The notes beneath the pieces were generated by a model. That model ran no database searches. It was not told the origin of the DNA and saw nothing but the letters and a program-made list of their open reading frames with translations. Of a DNA stretch of 64,000 nucleotides, positions 20,724 through 35,000 are shown piece by piece (position 1 is the first letter of the stretch; each line of letters opens with the position of its first letter). The translations under genes were made by a program, and so were the position numbers. Source of the DNA: Acridotheres tristis (Eukaryota; Chordata; Aves; Passeriformes; Sturnidae); the NCBI GenBank assembly GCA_037013685.1, contig CM072885.1, positions 69,233,785 to 69,297,784 on the forward strand, in the 5' to 3' direction.

Positions 20724-23700
20724 GTAATATTTGCATATTCATCTCCAGCCATTTGCATGTGCGGCTGAATTCGCAATTAGTTCTTCGGGTGTTTCTGCAG
20801 GCATGCAGAATGGGAGCCTGATGCGTGATGAATCTCTCGGTTTGTTCAGTGAAAAATGAATCAGTTTTAATTGAAAGATGAGAGATGCTGATGGAAACAA
20901 AGCTGTTTGTATGTAGATTACTGTGTTAATTTGAGCTGTGCCCGCGCTGACTGATGTTTAGGGAGCAAGTCAATGGTTTTAGTTGCTGTCTTGAGGCTAG
21001 TGGGGATGGATATGTGTTACCTTTGTTGAGCCATCATGAGAATTTCAGCCCCTTTTGGGGCACTGGTGGAAGTAAGCAGGGGTGAGGTGGTGTTTACTGG
21101 CATCAACTGAGTGGTGTCTTGAGCAATCTCCTGTGCTAAATAGTTTTGCCTTATTACATTGAGGCTCCTGTTGTTGTCAGTCAGTGCTGGTGCAGAGATG
21201 TGGCCTATGCTACTTCTGTTTATTTATTTATTTATTGATGAGAAACCAAGGACTGCACGGAGTCAGATGTTTCTTCCAGGACAGGTTTGTGGATAAAAGA
21301 GGTTAAATAAATAAATAGAAGGCAGAATAAAAGAAGTTTGGTAGATTGTGGTTCACATAAACCTAGGGGGTAAAACTGTTCTTTATTTTGTGGTGGCAAG
21401 CACTTAAGCAGTGTTGTTTGTTAAGATTGCCTGAGTGACTTGTCACTTCTTAATGATGTTTTAGTCACTACTAGTTCTGTGATTCGGGACATATTCTGAT
21501 GAAAGGAGGATAAAAACGCCCCAAACCAAACAGAGACAGTCTTCAGAATCTCTTTTTTTTCTCTTTGAACAATCATTTAAGAATGCATATTTACTGAACC
21601 TACCTGTCATGACGTGAGAAATTCCTGAAAAGAAAAGATTTCATCAAAGTTATGACAGAACTGCTTTTCAGTTTGGTACTAAAGCACATAGCACATGCTG
21701 GTTATATTGTATATAATCCATTAAATTCATGTTAGTATATTTATTCATGAAATTAACCTTAGTATATTTAAGGCATGTCTGCTACTTAACTGCATTTGTG
21801 GTTCATGAAAGGAGAGGCACCTTAGCTGTTTCATAAAACTCTTTTTTGAAAAATGTGCTTATTTTAGCAATAACATCTCATTGTATTGAGTACATATAAA
21901 GGTTCAATGTGTGAGAGTCTGCTTTGTTGTATAAATAGAAGATTCAGAAAAGAAAATGTTAGTCTTAAAGCTTTTTAAAAATGATTTGGCTGTAGTTACC
22001 TTTGAAGTGTTTGCAAATTGAGGTGAAACCTTTCCATTTCAGAATCAGTTGACTCTCATTACTGAAAGCTCTAAACATCTAGTCTGAATTATAGAGGTAT
22101 ATTTAAACTTTCTAAAGGGGAAGCTGCAAATGCTTAAATGACAATTTTGTAGTCACTTTAGAGGACTACTCAGATATTGTTTTGATGTGTTAGCTTGTGT
22201 GACAGCATTTTGTAGTTAGATTTGCTACTTAAAAACTCTAAAGCATTCATACTTTATGACTTGTAAAAAGGAAATCTGCCTACATTTTCCCCACCTCATT
22301 CCCCAAACCAGACAGTGACCACAATGTCTCCTCTCCTGGTCATGTTTCATTTTAATTAGGTCTCTCTTTCAGTGTTTTTGCTGCTTTCAGATCAAAGCTT
22401 CTGGATTAAATCATTTTACCTTACTTTTAATTTGCCACCTTGTTTCTCATTCTGTTTTGTAATGCTTTGAATGGACTTCAGGCTGTATTGAACTAAGCAA
22501 ACACTTTATCTTTTATTTTTCTACTTCAGGATTTGTTTCATTCTTTCCTAACTCACTTTTGCTGCTGGTGGTTTTCTGCTTCCCATGCTTCTGAGAGGTT
22601 TCTTTTGTCTGCTAGCTACATTTTGAAAATCCTTTCTCCTACTTTTTCTCACGTTGCTTGTAATTAAACAATGTTGAGCTGCACTCCTGGGCTGTGTGTG
22701 GTTATTTCAGAGTGCTGTGTGTATCTCCATTGACTATTGAGCATTTAATACACCCAGTGTGTCTCCTTGATGTTTGCCTGATGCCTGCTTGCTGTAATCT
22801 GCAGTCCCCTAGGAGGGGAGCACAGTCCATAATGGATATTTCCTGCCCTGCCTAATGCACTGCTGGAAGGTTTAGCTGAGTGTTATGGTCCTGTGCATGA
22901 GCTGAAAAACCTGGTTAGAGCAAGAGAGATGGGAAAGTTGGCAAATAGAAATGAGGAGGAGACTTGTGGGTTTGGTTAGAGACACAGCAGGGCTAACAAC
23001 AGCACAGCGTTGCTTCCTGCTTGGCAGTGTGTTTTCCAAGCACCATCACCAGTTGTTGATACAACACTTGGAGTAATCCCAGATTCCTTCCATTGTGGAT
23101 TTCTGTGGCACTTCAGAGTGCTGGTCAGAGTCTTTCTACTCTATGGCTGAACATCATTGATTTGTGAATCGAGAGGATTCCAATAAAAAACACCTGTCCT
23201 TAATCTTATTTTCTTTGATTTGGTTATTGTGCAGACAGACCTTGCATGGGAAGCAGTGAAGCAGCAATTTTGCCTGTTTCCAGTTGCAGAACACTCCTGT
23301 ATCTTGTGTTTCATTCATATGAGGCCTTGACTCTGGTTTGCAGTACTTTCCCTTTATTTATTTTTCTCTGATCCAATAAGACTGTACTCCTGGTCTGTTT
23401 TCTGAGCCATACTCAGTGTAATGGGAGTATGCAGGAAGACAAGTTGTAGCTTGCCCTGGTGGAGCTAAATTAACCTCCTTGTGTGCCTGAGTGGGAGAGT
23501 GAAGGACTCCTCTAGAGGGCAGTTCAGCTCAGGATCCCAATTCCAGCCACCTTGTGTTACCCACTGGAGGATCTTCTGCCTTTCCATTGCATGTATACAG
23601 AACATGGGAGGTGAGGAAAAAAAGTGCACTGGGTGTTGTTAGGATTTCTGTATTTCCCTCGAGTCTCCTTGTACAGCAGTCTCCCAGATTTCAGTGAAGT

Positions 23701-26700
23701 TTCATCACTCCAGTTAAACTAGATAGGGTACCTGGTGTGTCAAAACCACCCAACCAAGAAAGTGATCCTTTTCAACAGGAGTGCTATTATTTTATCTCTG
23801 GTAGAAGAGATTGAATGCTTTTGTTTGTTCCCTGTCCTTCTCTCCTCCCATCATCTGCCTCTGTTTTCCTGCACGTTGTACTATTATTTTTTCTGGTGTA
23901 CGTCTTTCTGTTTCAAAAACTGAGATGAGACTAAAACTTCAAGATAAGTTGAGAGGTTTCCAGTTAGTAAAACTTCTCATTTTTTTCAGGCCTAATGTGC
24001 TTTGCAAGACATGGCTTTTGGAGGGTTTTATTCAGTGAATAGAAAATTCAGAGAAATTGTGTAGAAAATTTTGTTGCTGTGTTTCCTTTTGGGGCTCTTG
24101 GTTGGTCTTGGTTTTGTTGCAAGAAGAATGGCTTCAATTACAAGCACTGAAATTACTTCTGGCTTCAAGCAAATAAGGTTGATTTAAATCAACACCTGAT
24201 GGGCACTTGGAAATTTTTATTTTGCTATCTTCATTTCAGCACAGGGACTGAAGAGAGAGCTATCCACAGTATTCCAGACTCTTGAAGAAAAGACAATTTT
24301 ACTGGACAAGCCAATCTTTTAACATTCTAGCTCTAGAGTGTTCTGTAGTGGATTTCGGTGTCTCCAGAGGTAAATCCAGCAACTTTAGCTGCCCAGTGCT
24401 TTGAGAGATTTTTCCTATTAGTTTTGCCAGAATAGTGATTCTGTATAACAGTCACTGCAGTTTATTTAAAGCAAAATCCATTAGCAGTAAATTCTGATAC
24501 TTTTTGGTAGGTTTTCAGGTAGGTGAACAAATCAGATAAATTGATAAAACACATAGAGCAGCATGACCTCTGTAAGTCGATGTGGTTTGAGGCAACAGAT
24601 GAATACATGTATTTAAAATGTGTGGAAGCTCTCAGTTATCTGTTCTTTAGATTGTGGAGTGATGCTTGTATTTTTTCAGAACTCTTCTCATACCTAGAAG
24701 TGCTGGTTCAGACACAGAAAATAATTATTAAATGTTGGAAAACATCTTTTTACTTTTTCCCCTGAAGCCACTCTCTTTACAGAAGTTTCTACTCTGCTGC
24801 AGTTGTTAGTATTACTAACTTTTCAAGTGAGTCAAAATACTTTGGGTTTAGTGATTCAATGTATTTGTATGTTGTTTCTTTGTACTTTATCAAGGAGTGA
24901 CTTTTAATGTATTTCTCTTCTTTTATCTACTCTCCCATTGCTTGACACCATCCCCTGAGCTTGTGGCTACAATAAACACTGAAGAAAAGTGGTTTTTCTG
25001 TGTTTTTCTTGAGGTGAAGAGTGAAAAATCTTAAATAATCCCTTAATTTACAGAGCATCTCAAAGATTTCTAGTCAGTGCTACTACTGCATGGTGACATA
25101 GATTAGTCAAGAGGTGCACAAGGTTTTGACAGTTTTACAGTTTCCCTGGGGTGCATGCTATCCACAGTACTTTAATCCAGTTATCATGCACAATGTCCTT
25201 TTGCCTATTTATTATCTTTTTAGAATTACCATTTGAGGTGCTGTATGTAGTTAGTGATCAAGCCATTTTCCTGGTTTCCCACACACATGGTACCTACTGT
25301 TGGCCTGTAAGAAACGGAGTTTTTTAGATTGTTTTATCTTAGATGATGAATTTACTTCTTAGGGACCTTCCTCTTAGGGAAAGCATACCTGTTTGGGTAA
25401 AGATTCACATTGTAGGTCAGAGTAATAAGGGAGCTATTCCCTGAAATGAGGCAAGGAAAAGGAGCTTTTTGAGGTGCGAATTCTCACTTGATTAAGCCTC
25501 ATCTTTACCCCCCCCCCAAAAAAAAAAGCATTAGTTGGCAGTATCTTGTCTCTTTTTAATATGTTAGACTTTTTCAGTTTCTTTTAAGCTGAGCCTTCTT
25601 ATGTTTTATAAAGAGCTTCTTGCAAACATTTCTGAAATCGGGGGCTCCATCAATGTGTGGCAGTCCCTGGTCTGGAGTTTGCTGGTATAATGGATGTACT
25701 TTTCATTAAGGAAACAAATAAATACATTTGTAAAGAGATTTTTTTATATCTTTGTCATTTTTCAGTGCTTACAGTAATTTTAGAGTCTTACTTAATGTTG
25801 TAAAAAGCCTGAGATGTTAAAGAAATATTACAGTCATGCTGAAAGTAAATATTTAAGTCAACTGTACAGAAGTTAATATAGACACCTAGGAGAACTTGAA
25901 AACAAAGATACTACTAAATTAAAATTACAGGCATGAAAGAAAAAAATCAGGAGCAATCTGTGACATCATTGGCTTTCTTTTCTAATCATGCTTCATTCCC
26001 TTGAATTAAAAAGACATAACATCTTTTCAGTCTCTCCTTATAGTTGCTGTTGTCCCTTGTTAGCTGAAGTTTTGGCTCAAGCACTGTAGAATGAGATGTG
26101 CAGACTCTGTAGCTCTGATGAATGACTTCCCATCCCTCCTCCTCCTGGGATCAAACCTGGCAAACGGGTTAGTCTTGTATTGTTGCTGAGCTTCTGGAGT
26201 TTTACTGAAGTATTACATTTATTTATTAGTCTGATGCTCCCTGATGCAGTGCTTGATGGACTTTCAGAACACATTTTCCTCTACTTTTTAGGTTACTTCG
26301 AAATAGCTGAAACCCAAAATCTTAACAGGAACATAACTGTGCCAAAGTGAACATTTATTCCATAAATAGAGAGTAGAATGCACTAACTTGGTTGTGTAAG
26401 AACGTGTAACAGAGGTTTGCTGTGCCTCTGGGTTGGGAAGAAGCCTCGCAGAGTTGGTTTAGCAAAAGCCCACAAGGGGCAAACCCATTTCTTGAGCACA
26501 GGAAAGCATTCAATGCTTGTGGCTCTTGCAAACACCATTTCTGGTGTGACCATTTCCATCTTTGATAATGAAAATGCATTCTCATCTAAAATAAACTGGT
26601 TTTACTGTTTTTTCTTTTACTTGTTTGTGGCTTGGAAGTTGTCTAATTGAGAAAAAAGATATTTCTTACTTAGGACCTTTGCTGTTGATGTTCTCCAGTG

Positions 26701-29700
26701 CTGTGTGCAGTGTTTGTTGGTAGCAGTCAACATCTAGGAGATGCAGAAAGCTGAAATCCATTCTTTATTCGGGGAATAAACAGTGCAAAGTCACTGCTCT
26801 GGATGGGGTAGGGTTTGATGTTTTGGCATGACTGACCAGTCAGGTGCTGTTGGAATCAGCAGCTGCTGCAAAGTTGTGGGTGTTACGAGATGGAAACCAT
26901 TGACTGCAGTGCTGATTATCTAAACAGCTCTTTTGTTTAGATAACTGACTAGCAGCAGTGGAATTTCTCTTCCTTCCATTTTCTGGGTGACTTCTTATCA
27001 AGTATGACAGCTTGTCACGGGTCATCATCGTCACATTAGTCCTGCGAGAATGGGTCTGTCCCTCTGTCCCTTCCCTACAAGGGGAAGGCACAGGTTCACA
27101 CAGGGGTTGGCATTGCACACACTTGTTGTACTTGACTCCAGAGCAGTGGTTCAGTTCTTCAAAGAAGCAACTGACAGGGACTGACAGGGCATTAACCAAA
27201 AGGGAGAACAGTTTGCTCCTCTCTGGAATTTATTATTCAGAATGGCAAAGGGATGCTACTTGGAAGGGATTTAAGAAGCTAAGTAAAGTTATTCTGAATA
27301 TGTGTGGTTAAAGTCAAAGGGAATTAAACAGGCTGTCATTTGTTCCTTTAGACTGGTCACAGAAATACATGAAAACAGTTTATACTGACTTAAGCATACA
27401 TTGGTTTAGAGGGATTCTTGTGCTGAGTTTTTAAGCATTAACACATGTTCAATGGGTTGATACTGTGGATTTTTAAATTGTAGGAGACATCGAAAGCTTA
27501 TTGTCTAGTGGGCTTTTAAATATAGAAAATGCACACACATCTGTGTGTGTTAACTGCTTTTATAGTTTTCAGACACCCTTTTATGAAATTTAGTGATTAT
27601 ATGTGTCCATTGTGGAAGAACAGGGAAGGCAAGACAACACTTAAAGTGAGTTCCAGCAGAGAAACAAACCAAAGAAAACACACCACAAGCTGTCATTCAC
27701 AAGACCATCGAATTATGATTTAGCTGCCTTCAAAACAGGAATGAAAGAAGATGTGCCAGAAAACTCCACTGGCTGTTACAGGACTTACTTGAAGATCTGG
27801 ATGTGAAGTGAAAGTGATGAGGAGGAAATTGTGCCAGATAATACCAACATTAGAGATACAAATCTTTTCCCTTTGTGTTTTCTTCAACTGAGTGAAGAAT
27901 GTCTAGAGCAGAACATTGTCTGGATGTCTAGGTAGAACTGTAGCCCTTGCTGTAGGTGCAGAAATTCAAATGTCCTGAAGACCTGGGTTGGTTTGGAAAC
28001 AGTTTTGTGTCTCTTGGTACAGCATAATGATTAAGATGATTGAGGGTCTATGTAACCCTGACTGATAAGGCTGAAACAACTTTTTGTTACCAATATCTAG
28101 AGTCAGCACATAGCAAATGTATTTGTGATCCCAGACTATGGCAGGTGAATTTCTGGGGATATGTAGCCATTTCAAATTCCTAAATTTCTGGGTTAGGAGA
28201 GGAAAATTGACAACTGATGGAGAATTGTGAAGTCCTTTGCCTCTCGTCTTACTTGTGACCCCAGTGTTAAATTGTGGCCTGTAGACTCCTCATGGCCAGG
28301 GAAATGATGCACAGTTCACAGCTTTCAGGATTCTGCACTGATGTCATTGCATAGTTGCTCTGGGAATGTTGTAGATTTTGCTGGCATCAATATAAATTTT
28401 ATATTTTGCTACTAAAAATCAAGCTTATGCCAGTTTGCTTTGTTTTGGTGTCATTTGATAAGTGTATTAAGTATAATGGCTGATTGTTAATGTGCCTTGG
28501 TTTGATTTTGGTCTTAAATTGAAGATGTTGCTTTTAAAGTTCCTATGTATTCTGTTTGTAGCCTTACAATTGTTTTGTTTTTGGGGTTTTGTTTGTTTGG
28601 TTTTTAAAAAAAGTTTTATTTAAAGCACCAGCTCTACCTTGAATAGACCTGGAAGTTTATCTGTTTCTGGGTTTGTGTAATTAACACTTTTGTAGTAAGT
28701 CCTCTGGAGGGATCATACTTGCTGCTGTCTGAAATCGAACTTTCACCTCAAATTCCTTTATACCTAATAGTTCAATACCACGTTCCATTATCTACCTTGT
28801 TGGAAACATGAAATTAAAACATTTGAATTATTTCTTTGGTTTCTTTCAGGGACTCAACAACAGCTTATGGCACAACCTGCTCTGGAGAAAGAGGCTTTGG
28901 AGAAGATTAAAATAGAAATCGAGGAGGAGTTAAAACATCTCGATGAAGAAATCTTGGAAGGTGCTCTTCAGGTTTTCCCGTTTCAATCCATAATCTCTAT
29001 GCACTGTAATGGTGGTTAATTTGTAACAGGTACTCCAGTTAAAGAGATTTTCGAATATGTTGAATCTCTTTATCCTCCTCCCCCCCTCCAGGATTTGTAC
29101 ACATTGTCACATGGAGTAAAATAGTTAAAGGTTACCATTTGGAGTGGTGGAGCCTGGCCAAAGCAAACAACTGGATGACATTTAATAGGCTGCTGTAAAT
29201 AATGAAAAGTAAGCAGCCCTTAAGCTGCTGCACTTGATTGCAGAAGTCCTCAGGAGCTGGTATTTCAAAGAGTGTGGACTTAAACTGTCAGATTTCTCTC
29301 TTCCACCACATTTCTTTTTTGTGATGTGCTTTGACCTGTAGATATGGCTTTTATAGGAATCCCAGCAAGGAATGATTTCAAACCTATCTTTGCTTGGCAT
29401 GTGTGTTGCAAGTCAGAAATCTGAAATAGAAACACTCCAGAGCTGTTTAAGTTCATTCATATGGAGCTTTCATAGAAGTTTTAGACTGAGAAGGAAAAGG
29501 TTATATGAATAAAATAATATTGAAAAAACCAATACTCTACTAATGCTGCAGAGATATCTATGTGTGGGCAAGTGTACTATGCAAAGAGGCTCTTCTGCTG
29601 CTCCATCTGGGTTGGCATCAGCTTAAAATGGGAGACTAGCTGCACATTCAGCAAAATTGCTGGTTAGGGTGCAATTGTGAAACAAGAGCTGGTGGGGAAA

Positions 29701-32029
29701 TGTAGCTCAATCTCTGCCTTGCCTTGGAAATAGCACTTGCAGAATGTAATTGGACATTTTTTTACTATGATTTGTTCGTTGCATGCTGTGACTACAGAGC
29801 TGTGGTTTTTTTCATCCCTCATGTGAACTCTGTAAACTGCTGGGATAAGAAATCTGAGACTGTTGATGTTCTTCTGTGAATCTGTTTTATTTTATGTACC
29901 TTCTTCTCTCAGCATTTACCACTACAGGATTTGACTGCCACACTTCCCCAGTGTTCAGCCCTGCCAATCCAGAGAGCTCAATAGAAGACTGCCTGGCTCA
30001 CCTGGGGGAGAAAGTGTCCCAGGAGTTGAAGGAACATCTGCACAAAGCACTGCAGAGCTTGCTTAGCAAGTGAGTTTCCATTTGCTTCTTTCAAAGGTGT
30101 TTCCTTTTGCACTGTGACTGCTGCTGAAATGCTGAAGTTGGGACTGCATCTTGTATTGCAGTTACCAGCCTGAAATTTAATGGATTCATGTGAACTACTT
30201 GAGGCTTTTCTGAGTGACCTCCAAAATGTGTTGGTAGAGAGCTGGATTTGGAAAGGTGCTGCTTTAGGAAGAGTTGCATGAATGCAGCCATGCATTTAAG
30301 TGGTTCTAGTTTGTTGATACCCTTATGTTCTAGGCTTCCTATGGTTTTTATATGAAAATATTTGCATTCCAAGTAATTTTTTTTGTTTATATATGTACAT
30401 ACATGAAATCTGAAATGCCTGGGAAACTGTGTTGCCTTTTTCTAATGCAAACTAGAGTTACTGTTTAATCTCTTGATAATATCCTTCCTGCAGCTGTTCC
30501 TGCTCTTCTCATCCCACTGATTGATTTAGATTTGTTTTCAAAGAATTCGTGTACCAAGGAAATCAGGAGAGTGCCCTTAAAATGACAAACTCAAATTATG
30601 TTTTCCCCCACTGTGCTTTAACTCTGTTATTTTCTCCCTGTTGCTAGAGTAGTGCTATTTGCTGCAATTCTTACTAATTTGGCTTTATATTTCCCTGCTC
30701 TCTGACATGCATATAAACAAGTGTTATGGTACAGTAGGCTGTTAGATCATGACACATTCTGGGGTTCAATAAGCAGTTTTCTGTCCAGTGCCAGTTACCA
30801 CTATTTCCATTAAACTGAAGTCTGAACTTGTCTTTTGTAATGATCTGGCTGAGGACAGCTGCTTTTGAAGCAATGCATCTTCTGCTGTCACTTGGGAGAA
30901 AGCTTTTGCTGTTATTGACTCTTAGATGCCAGATGATCTTGGAGGAAGGAGGATGGAATTGAGGCATTTCATCATCCCAATTCAGAGAAACAGGGATGTG
31001 ATAAATCTAGAATAGAGGTTTCTACTGAAGTATGAAGGGGTTTTGTGATCAGAAGTGCTGTATCTTGCAAATAAAAGTTTCAACTCTAATATAATGTTAA
31101 TGCAGTCAAACAGTCTGTGTTAGTCCATAACCTGTATTGCTTACAAAATTTTACTCTCCATTGGCTTCTAGCTCAGGTATTAATTCCTTACTAGAATGTT
31201 TTGTCTTTGAAGTCTTAGATTATAAAAAAAACATATGCAAGAGCTTAGAATTTAGTAGCATATCAGAGAACCTACTGATCTAATGTCTTTTATGTTGTAG
31301 AGTATCAAATTATTAGGAAGTTCACGTAACCAGTTATATCAAAGTGTGAAAGGTGATGCCTCCCTGACCCTGTCTGCTGCTGGTGTTTTATGTCTTGAAA
31401 CACAAGACTTGCTGGGTCTTGAAAATTACTTGCTGTAATACACGTGAAAGATTGTGTTCTCTGGAAACTGAGAACTTTCTATAATTCACATTCCTTTGTT
31501 TCCTTTTTATGACTTTGGGTGTTGGTTTAACTTCTTTAGGCCGGTGACGTATCAGGAGTATCGGGAGCGCACACAGGAGGCAGCTGCTCATGCCAGTGGA
31601 TGGAACAAGGTACCAGAGCACTTGGATATGTCTCATGTCTCCTTGATGTCCATATTGTTTGTGCTAGGTACAGTTGTGCTTCACAGAGGGCCAAAAATAG
31701 AAAGAACTTGATTTACTAAATTAGTACGAAGTAAGTTGCATTCTCAGAGTGGTAGATGTGCAGAGTGGGTAGTTTTGTTGCCCTGTTGTTTCTGGCCTTC
31801 TGATGTTGATACATTCCTGTTGCACTTTCTCACACTCTTTCTGGTAAACAGAATTGTTTGGCATTCCTCTTTGGAGGAAGAGAGCATTGATTGACGTTGT
31901 GATGAACCAGTGGAGTCAAGAGATCTCATCATCACTGCCCAATCCATGCTCATTGTTAGATTGCCATAAATAGTCAGGTAATGAAAATAAAGTCTCTTTT
32001 CCTGCTCAACTTCCTTGGAGTCAGGTGTG

Positions 32030-32081
<52 letters not shown>

Positions 32082-35000
32082 GTAGCATCACAGCGCCACA
32101 CAGTTTTATTAATTTTAATTTATATTTTAATTTAGCTAGAAGTTACTGAATGGAAGTGTTCAGTCAGCCTTCCTTTAGTTTGGTAAAATGAAAAGTTACA
32201 CATGTTGCTTGACTTATTTTTTAAATTCCTAAGGGAGGTTATTTCCTACAGCAGTTTTGGAACAAAATCTGAGATAGTTTTTCCATAGTACTTCTCTACT
32301 CTTTCCCTGCTCCAATGTCAGGTTTAAAATATATGTAGAAAAGAGAACAAGGTGAAAATACAAATTGACAGTATCTTCACGATATTTAAATTGTTCAGAA
32401 AACATAGGGATGGTGTTCCTACCTGGTTTCAAGAGTAGTTATCTCAACTGATAGGAATCTTCTTTTTTAAACAAAATGCTAATCTGTAAATGAATTACCT
32501 TAAAGTACTTTTAATGTAGAATGAGTAGATTACTCTTCCCAGATTCGTCTTTCATGAATCATTCAAATTCATCACCTTGATCCTTCTCTGATGGATTCAG
32601 TGGGCATCAGAAGAAGAATAAAAGAATGAAATAACTACTTGCAGATTTAATATGAATTTGAGTGTTACAATGTAGACTTAAATTTAAAATAGCACAAGAA
32701 ATCTTTTTCCCCTTTACATTTTTTTTTCAGGAAGACTTTTCCCTGACTGGATTTCCCTGCTTACCTCAGAAACTGTTCATCTAACCAAGGGTGTGGGCAC
32801 TTGTAAAGCAGTTTAATAGACATTGCATGACAAGTTACTGCCCATGGCTCCAGCAATTATCATTGCTTTATGTGTGTGCTCTTTCAATTTGTCATCTTGT
32901 GATTCACAGCATTTTGGTTTAAACAACCATGAAATCTGATTATCAAGAAGGTGGCTTAAGCAAGCACATTGCACTTTTCAGCTGCTGAAAGCTAAACCCA
33001 AACATAAAAGCAGTCACTGTGGCTCAGCTGGCAAGGGAGGAGCTGCGTGGGGCTTCTCAGGTCAGCGTGCTTTGGGTCCCCAGCTCCTGAAGATGCAGCC
33101 CTGGGTGGATGAATGGGCTGCATTTGGGGGTTTAGGATCATTGCTGCTGCATTCCTGCTGCCCCTGGGGCTCGTGGGATTCAGTTCCCATCAGCTTGTGG
33201 TGGACAGCATCACCCAGAACGTTTTTGTCATCAGCTCTGCTTGCTCGTAGCATTTGTTGCTATAAAACATATAATCCAAGAGCAAACCAGAGTGGAAATT
33301 TTGTACCCCAGCACAGCATCTGTTTGTATTGTTTTTCTGGTTGTTTGGAGCTCCAGGAATGCCCAGCAGTTCCTTCAATAATCCTTGTTTTCAGAAGGTG
33401 GAATGCATTTGTGGTGGTTTCATTTCCTTTTAATTTCCTTTATCATCTTAATCAGAATTGTGTTTTAGAAGAAATCTAGATACCTTTCCTGCCATCTCAG
33501 CTCAGCTTAATTTTTGTTCTAAGAAGCTGTTAGAAAAACATGTTGATGTTGAGTTCTATAAAGGCAAAGGATCATCATCTTTTATTTGAAATAAGGCTCT
33601 TGTTCAAAAAAACCAAATTCCAAAGCACCTCAGACAGGGCAAACTAAACTTCTATAGTAAAATGAACATAATAAAAAACTTTGAAATACTGCACTGCCGA
33701 GTTTTTATGCTTTTTGCTTAAAACTAAATATTGTGCACATATATCCAAAATGCATAATCCCTCTGTTGTGCTACATCTGACAGGATAACAGATACTGTTA
33801 TTGAGAGCCAGTTGAACTGGTGAGTAGGGTAGCACTCATCTTAGTGTCCCATTCTTACTGATTAATGGGGGCAAAGAGTAGTACAACAAAAATAGAAGAA
33901 ATAGTCATGTGAAGAATGAGATTAATTTTAGGTTGGAATAGTCAAAAGGCACACAGAACAGCAGTAATTTTGGATATACCTTCCTCAAAGCCTCGAAGCT
34001 TCTGAACTTTATTTGGGGTTTTTTTTTGTGTGCATTTAAATTTGTAATATTGTACAATGGGATTGCAGTGGTGTAGTGGACACAAGTGTTTCATTTACAC
34101 AATCAGCTGAATTCTGATAGTAAACTGGGTTTTATAATGATTCCCTAGAAGTTTTCTCCTGCCAACTATTTTCTGTGTGTGTTTTTCTTCAGTCAAAATA
34201 TAAATAGCCTGTAGCATTCCTTCCCAGGCATTCTGGTGGAGGGAGTTGCAGTTGCTTTGAATTGCAAAGGCTGTATTTTTACTTGGTTCTAGTTAAATCT
34301 CACCACCATTCACACAGCTGCTTCACTGTACAGAATGGTGTTGTTGACTTTGATGGAAGTACTGTGAGGTAATTTCTTTCATAAATTTAGGGACAGTCTC
34401 GTGCAAACCTGCTCCTGTTCCTGCTGGTCTCACAGGCAGGGGTGTCAGTAATTTCAGCAGGAAGGGGAAGCTGGGTGGTGTTTGTTGGTCTGTGTGAGTT
34501 TGAGTTTGGGCCCTCACTCTGAGGCCTGAGTCTTGCTGAATTTGGGGGGAATGGGTGGATTAGACAGCAAGTTGGCAAAGGAAGAAGACAACAATCATGT
34601 TCTCTATGCCAGTTGGAGCTCCCTTCATGTCCCAAGCAGCCTTTCCTTGCCTTTGTTTCTCTTGCCTTCAGCTTCCAGTAAATGTCAAATATTCTGAGAT
34701 CTCAGTGCTCATGCTGCTGTAGAGTTATGTGGGTGTGCCCAACGCCTCTGAGAGATGCCTAGCCTTGACAGCCTGGGGGTTTTTTTGATCCAAAAAGATT
34801 GAAGATTCCTTTTGACACCTCATCTTGACCTGCTCCTTATAGCTGTGCACTGTGATCTTGCACCTCTTCTGCCTCTGAGTTGAGATTAATGGCAAGAAAC
34901 TGAGAAACCCCAACACTTTCAAACTTCTGTCACAGTGACATCCCTAGTGAAGTGCTAACAGTTCCCACTGTTAACTGTTCATCACAGAACGACAGTACTA

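Noticed and set aside
31744..32091. Minus-strand frame with an Arg-Glu repeat
   Set aside because: Encoded by the (CT)n microsatellite; no gene-like features.
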